Below are positions 1 through 5,067 of a DNA stretch of 5,948 nucleotides, piece by piece (the first letter of the stretch is position 1; each line of letters starts with the position of its first letter). The stretch spans positions 1 through 5,948 of the forward strand of contig CBCXVS010000384.1 in the NCBI GenBank assembly GCA_965178525.1, given 5' to 3'. Both the position numbers and the translations under genes were made by a program. The notes beneath the pieces are model-generated. The model was not told the origin of the DNA and made no database searches. It saw only the letters and a program-made list of their open reading frames with translations. The DNA is from CBCXVS01 sp965178525. Lineage in GTDB: Bacteria > Tectomicrobia > Entotheonellia > Entotheonellales > Entotheonellaceae.

Positions 1-46
1 TTTGGGGGAGGATAGCCTACCTCATTAACTATTGGGGAACAACCCT
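1..46. other. Foreign-looking sequence abutting the truncated DUF1326 gene
   Basis: From the window edge to roughly position 46 the sequence no longer matches what a DUF1326 gene should encode. It is G-rich on the plus strand at its outer end (TTTGGGGGAGG) and contains GGGGAACAACCC at 35-46. An abrupt switch of this kind inside a coding region is what the end of an inserted element or a rearrangement junction looks like. I do not recognise a specific insertion-sequence terminus, and no transposase is visible because the window ends here. Confidence 0.3.
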
Positions 47-289
47 AATATACATGGCGGTCTTCCAGCCGCCTTCGCCCATCACGGTGGGGGTCCAGGC
101 CGCAACGAGGAAATTCAGGCCGTCCAGCACCGTCTCATTAACATGTCCGGCCTCAACGTGAAAGGCGAGGGCCACATCGCAGTGGCCTTCCGTCGGCGCA
201 TTTCCGGAATCATGGATGCACGGGCACAGGACCGTGCAGTTGCAGTTTTCGAAGTAATCACCCCGGAGATGCCACGTGATTTCTGCCAT
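29..289 (-). CDS. DUF1326-family protein, C-terminally truncated
   Basis: The 86-residue product has the hallmarks of the DUF1326 family. It opens with a W-x-L-R-G-D-Y-F-E-N-C-N-C stretch, followed by the CPC pair (Cys16, Cys18, Cys22, Cys24), a G-H-C-D-V-A-L-A-F-H segment around Cys37, and a G-W-K-T-A-M-Y-I segment at 74-81. The clustered cysteines suggest metal or redox chemistry, but the family's function is not established. Family members are usually about 200 residues, so this is well under half length. Recognisable sequence stops at Ile81, and five unrelated residues (RVVPQ) precede a TAG at 29-31. The other two downstream frames to the window edge do not restore the family pattern, so this looks like replacement of the 3' part rather than a frameshift. 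The ATG at 287-289 is preceded on the minus strand by AGGAG (298-302) with an 8-nt spacer, so initiation signals are intact. It may be a gene remnant. Confidence 0.75.
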   Translation of the reverse strand: MAEITWHLRGDYFENCNCTVLCPCIHDSGNAPTEGHCDVALAFHVEAGHVNETVLDGLNFLVAAWTPTVMGEGGWKTAMYIRVVPQ

Positions 290-320
290 GTTCCTCTCTC
301 CTCACCTACCAAGATGTGAT

Positions 321-350
321 GCGTGAAGGGCGCGAAGGGACACGAATGAA
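321..350. repeat. Imperfect tandem 10-mer repeat
   Basis: Three adjacent, diverged units of about ten bases share the pattern CGTGAAGGG / CGCGAAGGG / CACGAATG. A fourth related piece (CGTGAAGGA) lies at 358-366. On the minus strand they read as successive TTCGTGTCCC-like, TTCGCGCCC-like and TTCACG-like units just upstream of the DUF1326 ribosome binding site. They could be a regulatory array or simple-sequence drift. Confidence 0.4.
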
Positions 351-488
351 GATGCAACGTGAAGGACAGTATGATGCCTGCAGGGTATCTCGTGCAAGGC
401 GGGCCGTGGCGTGTCCTGGCTATGCAGGAGCCATATGTGCTACCCTCGCGCTGATCGGGGCATGCTTAAGTACCTGGACGCCATTACC

Positions 489-519
489 TTGATACATGTC
501 TCCAGGGGAAAAATATAAA
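489..519 (+). promoter_or_regulatory. Possible sigma-70-like promoter of the FAD oxidoreductase
   Basis: TTGATA at 489-494 (one mismatch to TTGACA) is followed 19 bp later by TATAAA at 514-519, about 44 bp before the ATG. The spacing is longer than ideal. The -10-like box lies inside the first copy of the direct repeat. The second copy has TATGAA in the same place and GCGACA instead of the -35-like box, so a promoter, if real, is specific to the first copy. Confidence 0.35.
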
Positions 520-540
520 TTTAGTTTTGTTTCGGCACTT
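501..540 (+). repeat. 40-bp direct repeat, copy 1 (upstream of FAD oxidoreductase)
   Basis: This stretch matches 1857-1896 at 36 of 40 positions without gaps. The mismatches are G/A at 506, A/G at 517, and two adjacent changes at 532-533. Similarity continues leftward more weakly to about 432: CAT.TGTGC, then GCGC-TGA-CGGG, then TTAAGT.CCTGG, needing single-base gaps. The extended unit has inverted ends (TTAAGT at 466-471 against ACTTAT at 537-542) and an inner inverted pair CCTGG 473-477 / CCAGG 502-506, so it could fold. The copy ends 22 bp before the start codon of the FAD gene. Confidence 0.8.
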
Positions 541-549
541 ATCCGTTAT

Positions 550-557
550 GGAGGGGG
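550..557 (+). promoter_or_regulatory. Strong Shine-Dalgarno that fixes the FAD oxidoreductase start
   Basis: GGAGGGGG lies immediately upstream of ATG 563, with 8 nt between the GGAGG core and the start codon. A longer in-frame reading from TTG at 527 would add 12 residues, but it lacks such a site and would start inside the direct repeat. The extra residues also precede the normal N-terminal Rossmann strand, so ATG 563 is preferred. Confidence 0.8.
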
Positions 558-562
558 AATTG

Positions 563-1735
563 ATGGCACACACGGCTGAGGTGATCATTATCGGAGGGGG
601 AATCGTTGGCGCGAGTATTGCCTACCATCTCCGGCAGGACGGTTTGTCGGGGCGTGTCGTGGTGATCGAGCAGGACACGACTTACGGCCGTGCGGCGACG
701 CCGATGAGCATGGGCGGCATCCGCCAGCAATACATGGCCGCCTGTAATGTGGCGTTGGCGCGTTACAGTGTGCCTTTTTATGAGCAGTTTGACGATCTCA
801 TGGCTGGCGCCTGGGGCACGCCTCAGGCCCATTTTCACCAACGCGGATACTTGATTCTGATGCACGCAGAGAATCAGGCTGCCCTGCGGCAGAAGTATGA
901 GACGCAGCGGCAATTGGGCGTCGAAATCGAGCTATTGTCACCGGAAGATGTCCGCGAGCTGATTCCGCATTTCAATATTGATGATATCGCTGGCGGCATT
1001 TTTGGTCCGCGGGACGGCTATATTAATCCCCGTGGCGCTTTACAGGGGTTTGTGGAGCGTTCGCGCGAGCTGGGCTGTTCTTGGCTACAAGATGAAGTGG
1101 TTGACTTTAACCCTGCCGGACAACCGGTGACCGTGGAAACACGTCACCATGGCACGATCACCACGCCGGCGCTCGTCATTGCCGCCGGCGCCTGGACGCA
1201 GCGCTTGGCCGCGCTTGCCGGCATCGATCTCCCCGTGCTGCCCGTGCGCCGGCAGGCGTGTTACGCCACCCTGCCGACACGGCTGGGGTATAAATTTCCC
1301 ATGATTCTGGACCGCATACACGACGTTTCTTTTCGCCACGACACGGAAACCGACGACCACCTCCTGATCACCCGCACCATCCGCGATGAACCCTCCGGCT
1401 TCAATTTCGACTGGAATGCCGACGCGTTTCACACGCACCTCGCGCCATTGCTGCGGCGCTACTTGCCGGCGTGTGGCGAGGTGCAATTGCAACGGGGCTG
1501 GGCTGGGCACTACGCGGTGACGCCAGACGAGAATCCGATTTTGGGACCGCATCCGGAATATCCTCATCTGTATATGGCGGTGGGCTTTAGTGGCCATGGG
1601 GTGATGTTAGCGCCGGCGACGGGATGCACCCTCTCCGAGCTCATCCGACTCGGGCAATCGGACACACTCGATATCCACCCGTATCGGCTCGAGCGCTTCG
1701 CCACGGGGGACTTCATTCATGACCCGCAGATCTGA
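563..1735 (+). CDS. FAD-dependent oxidoreductase, DAO family (FOXRED1/sarcosine oxidase beta-like)
   Basis: The 390-residue protein is a full-length member of the DAO family of flavoenzymes. These oxidise amine carbons of amino acids or N-methylated glycines and pass electrons to oxygen or a carrier. The dinucleotide-binding motif GGGIVG is at 11-16, following a hydrophobic strand, and the acidic FAD-ribose residue is Glu36 in V-V-V-I-E. The GGIRQQY block (51-57) is characteristic of the FOXRED1-like branch. A second FAD contact is A-A-G-A-W (207-211). The C-terminal signature T-P-D-E-N-P-I-L-G (320-328) and the G-F-S-G-H-G block (341-346) leading to A-P-A-T-G close the flavin site. The C-terminal region has no cysteine where MSOX-type enzymes attach FAD covalently, so the flavin is probably non-covalent. 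There is no signal peptide or membrane helix, so it should be cytoplasmic. It stands alone, faces the kinase operon, and is GC-rich. The substrate cannot be inferred. Confidence 0.9.
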   Translation: MAHTAEVIIIGGGIVGASIAYHLRQDGLSGRVVVIEQDTTYGRAATPMSMGGIRQQYMAACNVALARYSVPFYEQFDDLMAGAWGTPQAHFHQRGYLILMHAENQAALRQKYETQRQLGVEIELLSPEDVRELIPHFNIDDIAGGIFGPRDGYINPRGALQGFVERSRELGCSWLQDEVVDFNPAGQPVTVETRHHGTITTPALVIAAGAWTQRLAALAGIDLPVLPVRRQACYATLPTRLGYKFPMILDRIHDVSFRHDTETDDHLLITRTIRDEPSGFNFDWNADAFHTHLAPLLRRYLPACGEVQLQRGWAGHYAVTPDENPILGPHPEYPHLYMAVGFSGHGVMLAPATGCTLSELIRLGQSDTLDIHPYRLERFATGDFIHDPQI

Positions 1736-1856
1736 CGCCTGTGATCAATAGGTCTGAGTGTGCTCAGGAACATGGGTAGGTCGCGTGCATCTGTGCGATT
1801 GGAGCGCCTGACGGGAAAAGCGTTAAGTCCCTGGGCAAAATGAGCGACATCGTTTT

Positions 1857-1896
1857 TCCAGAGGAAAAATATGAATTTAGTTTTGTTCGGGCACTT
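1857..1896 (+). repeat. 40-bp direct repeat, copy 2 (between convergent genes)
   Basis: This is the second copy of the repeat at 501-540 (36/40 identical, 1356 bp apart). It lies in the convergent intergenic region 1736-1894, with weaker extended similarity from about 1788. Here the inverted ends are perfect (TTAAGT 1823-1828 against ACTTAA 1893-1898). The local hairpin TTTTTCC-AGA-GGAAAAA (1853-1869) has a 7-bp stem with a 3-nt loop. The stop codon of the frameshifted kinase remnant (1895-1897) falls on its right edge. The rest of 1736-1856 holds only a weak CTGAG/CTCAG hairpin at 1754-1767, and I see no convincing terminator for either gene. Confidence 0.8.
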
Positions 1897-2116
1897 AAAC
1901 CAGCTGCTTAGACGGAATATCAAAAACAAAAACAGGACCCTTATCTTGATTCTTCACAGATAATGTGCCACCATGCGCCTCAAGAATGCGTCTTGAGGTG
2001 GCAAGGCTCAAACTATGGCCCCGATGGTGTTTTTCAATATTGTGGACAAAAAACTCATCAAAGATACACTCTCGATGTTCTTCAAGAATTTTTTCCCCTT
2101 CATTGGCAATATTGAC
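1895..2116 (-). pseudogene. Out-of-frame C-terminal part of the REC-HisKA-HATPase protein
   Basis: Read on the minus strand in the frame beginning with the GTC codon at 2114-2116, the sequence gives 73 residues to a TAA at 1895-1897. They are clearly the second half of a histidine-kinase ATPase domain: V-N-I-A-N-E-G (G1-like turn), an acidic I-F-D-E-F-F block (F-box), a R-G-H-S-L-S-L-A segment where the G2 box should be, then S-R-R-I-L-E-A-H-G-G-T-L-S-V and a final V-F-V-F-D-I-P strand. This continues the upstream protein directly after its Gln280 if one base is restored around 2114-2122. The G2 box carries Ser where Gly is expected, which may further weaken ATP binding. It has no start codon or ribosome binding site of its own. 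Confidence 0.8.
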
Positions 2117-2955
2117 TGGATATGACTTCCTGCATGGTTAAGGATCACCTCAATAACGGTTGCCTCACGAGCAAATTTGATAGCGTTATCAAGTACGATC
2201 TCAAAAGCATGATGTAATAACTTTGGATCTCCTTCGATCTCAATATAAATTTCACTCTGAATCTGAAGTTTAAGATTTTTGTGTTTTGCCTCTTGTTGAA
2301 TTTTGCTTTGATACTTATCAAAAAGTCCATTCAACTTGATTCTTTCACTCTCGATTTCATATTCTCCCGACTTTAAATCACTTAATAAAACGGTTTTTTC
2401 AGATAAATTTAAAAGTTCGTGTCCACACTCGATAATGAATTCGACAAATTCTTTTTCTTCATCGCCAAGATTTGAGCTCTCTTGCAATATCTGAGCAAAT
2501 CCGATAATACCATTGAGTGGTGTACGCATCTCATGAGACAATAATACCAAAAAATCTTTTTTGATTTTATTAATCTCTTCCGCACTTTTCAGACGGAGAA
2601 AGGCGTTGATTTTTGCCAGGAACTCACTTGCTTCAAACGGCTTCATGATGTAGTCATCAGCACCGACATCATATCCTTGAATTCTCTCTTCAATCGAGGA
2701 TTTTGCAGAAACTAAAATCACCTTCAAATGCGAAAGTGATGGGTTTTCACGGAGCTTCTGACACACCTCATATCCACTCATGCCCGGCATGGTAATGTCC
2801 AGCAAAATGAGTTCTGGCCTCGGTCCTGATTTTAGAAATTGTAAAGCTTCTTTACCTGAAGAGACCACATAGAGGTTGTGTTGCTCGCCTAATAATGCTT
2901 CATAGATTGCAAGGATGACCAAATCGTCGTCGACAGCTAGAATGGTTCGTTGCAT
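2008..2955 (-). CDS. Response regulator receiver-histidine kinase protein (REC-HisKA-HATPase), frameshifted near its C-terminus
   Basis: As read, this gives 315 residues. An N-terminal receiver domain (about 4-120) has the acidic pair Asp9-Asp10, phospho-acceptor Asp53 in L-L-D-I-T-M-P, Ser83 and Lys105. A HisKA dimerisation domain follows, with phospho-accepting His141 in L-S-H-E-M-R-T-P-L-N. The ATPase N box is at 256-260 (D-N-A-I-K, Asn257). After Gln280 the reading diverges: the last 35 residues (SILPMKG onward) match no kinase motif and end at TGA 2008-2010, while the genuine C-terminus continues in another frame (1895-2116). The intact ancestor would be about 353 residues. There is no transmembrane segment, so it is a soluble signalling protein whose input is the receiver. 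Without the G boxes autophosphorylation should fail, though the receiver could still work. It is the third gene of the signalling operon, 70 bp after the GGDEF-EAL gene, and is clearly AT-rich compared with its neighbours. The start ATG (2953-2955) has only a weak purine-rich AAGAAGATGAG upstream. Confidence 0.85.
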   Translation of the reverse strand: MQRTILAVDDDLVILAIYEALLGEQHNLYVVSSGKEALQFLKSGPRPELILLDITMPGMSGYEVCQKLRENPSLSHLKVILVSAKSSIEERIQGYDVGADDYIMKPFEASEFLAKINAFLRLKSAEEINKIKKDFLVLLSHEMRTPLNGIIGFAQILQESSNLGDEEKEFVEFIIECGHELLNLSEKTVLLSDLKSGEYEIESERIKLNGLFDKYQSKIQQEAKHKNLKLQIQSEIYIEIEGDPKLLHHAFEIVLDNAIKFAREATVIEVILNHAGSHIQSILPMKGKKFLKNIESVSLMSFLSTILKNTIGAIV

Positions 2956-3025
2956 TGCTCATCTTCTTGTCGCTGCATGGGCATGTCCTATCTCAAGTGT
3001 CGATGACTATAGCACTACTGATGCA

Positions 3026-5053
3026 TTAATTTTTGGCCATTTGGGTCAGCAGTGTAGTAAACTCGTCTTCCGTCACTGGCTGACTAAACAGATATCCTTG
3101 ATAGTCGTCACAGTCTCGTGCTCTTAGAAACGCCAACTGATGCTTATTGTCGACTCCCTCGCCTGTTACCGTTAAGCCAAGACTGTGCGCCATGGCTATG
3201 ATTGCCGTAACGATTGGGGCATCATCCGCTTCTGCTTGGATTGCGCTAACGAAAGAGCGATCAATTTTTAGTGCATCCAATGGGAACTGCTGCAGATAAC
3301 TCAGCGAGGAATACCCTGTACCGAAATCATCGACCGAGAGCTTGACCCCAGTTGATGTAAGCTTATGCAAGACTTCGATATTCTCCCTCGCGTTCTCCAT
3401 AATCAGGTTCTCTGTGAGCTCTAAGATGAGGTATTGTGGTGCTAATCCACTACTTGCGAGGGCTCTGAAGATTGTGCGGATGAACTTGCTGTCACGGAAT
3501 TGCTGACTGGATACGTTAACGGCGATGCACAGGGGTCGAAAACCTAATGCTTGCCATGCCTTGTTCTGTTGACATGCTGTATGTAGGACCCATTCGCCAA
3601 GTGGTATGATCATCCCGATGTCCTCTGCTAACGGAATGAACGTACTCGGCGATATCATTCCGAGCTCCGGATGCCGCCAGCGTAGCAATGCCTCCGCACC
3701 TATAATCTGACCCGTCTTGATATCTACTTTTGGCTGATAATGGAGTAGCAGTTCATTACGATCTAATGCCTTACGCAGATGATTCTCTAAACTCAAACGC
3801 TCCAAGTTCTGAGCATTCATTTCGCTCGTATAAAACTCATATATGTTGCCTCCCCGCTGCTTGGTATGATGAGTTGCAATATCGACATGCTTGAGGAGTG
3901 TCTCTGAATCTTGACCATCATTGGGAAAAACCGCAATGCTAATGCTGAATATAACAAATAGTTCATGATTCTCTAAATGAATCGGTCGTGACAAAACTTC
4001 TAGGATACGGCGTGCCACTTGATCTGCATGCATAGGGAGATTGATCTTGGGCAGTAACACGGCAAATTCGTCACCACCGATACGGAACAGATTGTCCCGG
4101 GCGTGTTCTCGATCTCGTATACCAAGAGAATAAATGCTACTTATGCACTGCTCCAGCTGCTGCGAAAGTGTTTTGAGCAGTGTATCTCCAGCGCTATGTC
4201 CTAATGTGTCATTGATCTGTTTGAAACGGTCGAGGTTGAGGTACAGAACGTCGCCTATCTTGTTGTCGCGTTGCGTGCCCTGAAGCGCCATATCCAGTCG
4301 ATCCATAAACGTCCGCCGGTTCGGCAATCCGGTCAAGGCATCGTAAGACGCGAGGCGATCCTGGTAGGCTTTCGCCGCCAGCGTATTGCGCAAGCGAAGC
4401 GCCAATTCGCTCGGGTCAACCGGTTTGGACAGAAAGTCGGTCGCGCCAAGCCGGAGCGCCGTCAGCTTGGTCTCCGCATCGTCGGAAGAGGTCAAGACAA
4501 TGGCTGGGATATGCTGAAACTCACTGTGCCGACGCATCGCAGAGAGAATGTCGAAACCCGTGACGTCGGGCATATTGAGATCCGTGAGGACGACAGCAGG
4601 ATTTTCCTTCTCGAGCAATTCCATCGCGCCCGTCGACTGACTCGTCGTAACGAAATGCCGATAGCCCGTGTCCTCAAGGAAAGTCTGTAGGATTTCAATA
4701 GTGGTCGGTTCGTCGTCGACGATCATCACCATCGCATCCAGGAGGTCTTCGTACTGCTGTTCATACTCCGCCGTCGCGTATGCGCCGGGGTTGGTCCGCT
4801 GGGTTTCCCGCATGATCTGAGACTCAGCGTTTGCGATGGGCGGGTTTTGTACGCGGTGCTGTGAGGCAAGTGACATCTCTGCATCGGGCGCTTTGACAGC
4901 TGGTTCGGGCGTAGGTATCCCGATCTGGCTGGATTTTTGCTCATGTTCAGCTGACATGGGAGGCATCAGACTCGTATCGCGTTCGGTTGGTTGGCGCTTG
5001 ATACGCGATCTAGGAAAAATTGAAAACCATGACGAGAAGATGGACAATTTCAT
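3026..5053 (-). CDS. REC-GGDEF-EAL cyclic-di-GMP signalling protein
   Basis: The 675-residue protein combines a receiver domain with diguanylate cyclase and c-di-GMP phosphodiesterase domains. Residues 1-100 are a polar, probably disordered leader. REC spans about 108-228, with Asp113-Asp114, phospho-acceptor Asp158 (L-T-D-L-N-M-P), Thr188 and Lys210. GGDEF spans about 235-408: Y-D-A-L-T-G-L-P-N-R at 237-246 and the intact GGDEF signature at 326-330. The inhibitory RxxD site reads HARD (317-320), so classic product inhibition is probably absent. EAL spans about 425-670 and keeps the key residues: Glu454 (EAL), Asn513, Glu546, Asp575-Asp576 (D-D-F-G-T-G), Lys596, Glu632 and Gln652. Both activities are therefore plausible. 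The gene follows the kinase stop by 14 bp and is probably co-transcribed and phosphorylated through it. Ribosome binding at ATG 5051-5053 is poor (GAGG lies about 13 nt upstream). Later in-frame ATGs at codons 30 and 34 are possible starts, but none has a better site. Confidence 0.93.
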   Translation of the reverse strand: MKLSIFSSWFSIFPRSRIKRQPTERDTSLMPPMSAEHEQKSSQIGIPTPEPAVKAPDAEMSLASQHRVQNPPIANAESQIMRETQRTNPGAYATAEYEQQYEDLLDAMVMIVDDEPTTIEILQTFLEDTGYRHFVTTSQSTGAMELLEKENPAVVLTDLNMPDVTGFDILSAMRRHSEFQHIPAIVLTSSDDAETKLTALRLGATDFLSKPVDPSELALRLRNTLAAKAYQDRLASYDALTGLPNRRTFMDRLDMALQGTQRDNKIGDVLYLNLDRFKQINDTLGHSAGDTLLKTLSQQLEQCISSIYSLGIRDREHARDNLFRIGGDEFAVLLPKINLPMHADQVARRILEVLSRPIHLENHELFVIFSISIAVFPNDGQDSETLLKHVDIATHHTKQRGGNIYEFYTSEMNAQNLERLSLENHLRKALDRNELLLHYQPKVDIKTGQIIGAEALLRWRHPELGMISPSTFIPLAEDIGMIIPLGEWVLHTACQQNKAWQALGFRPLCIAVNVSSQQFRDSKFIRTIFRALASSGLAPQYLILELTENLIMENARENIEVLHKLTSTGVKLSVDDFGTGYSSLSYLQQFPLDALKIDRSFVSAIQAEADDAPIVTAIIAMAHSLGLTVTGEGVDNKHQLAFLRARDCDDYQGYLFSQPVTEDEFTTLLTQMAKN

Positions 5054-5067
5054 AGAAATTCAATGCC

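Larger units (their letters stand above)
290..562. other. Divergent intergenic region
   Basis: This 273-bp region lies between the divergently transcribed DUF1326 remnant and the FAD oxidoreductase, so it should hold promoters for both. It contains imperfect tandem 10-mers at 321-350, a CCTGCAGG palindrome at 377-384, a small inverted repeat TGGCT/AGCCA at 417-433, and the first copy of the long direct repeat (501-540 plus weaker upstream similarity). Only very short open frames are present (for example 27 codons at 371-454) and none looks coding. Confidence 0.6.

Noticed and set aside
371..454. Possible 27-codon peptide in the divergent intergenic region
   Set aside because: There is no clear Shine-Dalgarno and no recognisable motif, and frames this short are expected by chance.
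1085..1597. Minus-strand open frame of 170 codons
   Set aside because: It is antisense to the middle of the intact FAD oxidoreductase, is rich in Arg/His/Gly, and has no domain pattern.
1754..1767. CTGAG/CTCAG hairpin after the FAD gene as a terminator
   Set aside because: The stem is only five base pairs and no T-tract follows, so it is too weak to call.
1822..1898. Integron attC site / gene-cassette boundary
   Set aside because: GTTAAGT at 1822-1828 fits GTTRRRY and the unit has inverted ends, but the equivalent base in copy 1 is C, the other end is not a proper RYYYAAC in the right order, and no integrase is visible.
1717..1929. Minus-strand open frame of 70 codons across repeat copy 2
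   Set aside because: It overlaps the end of the FAD gene and the kinase remnant in the wrong frame. The equivalent frame in repeat copy 1 has stop codons, so the repeat is not conserved as protein.
4271..4690. Plus-strand open frame of 139 codons
   Set aside because: It is antisense to the receiver and early GGDEF coding sequence, and its Arg-rich composition reflects the complementary strand.
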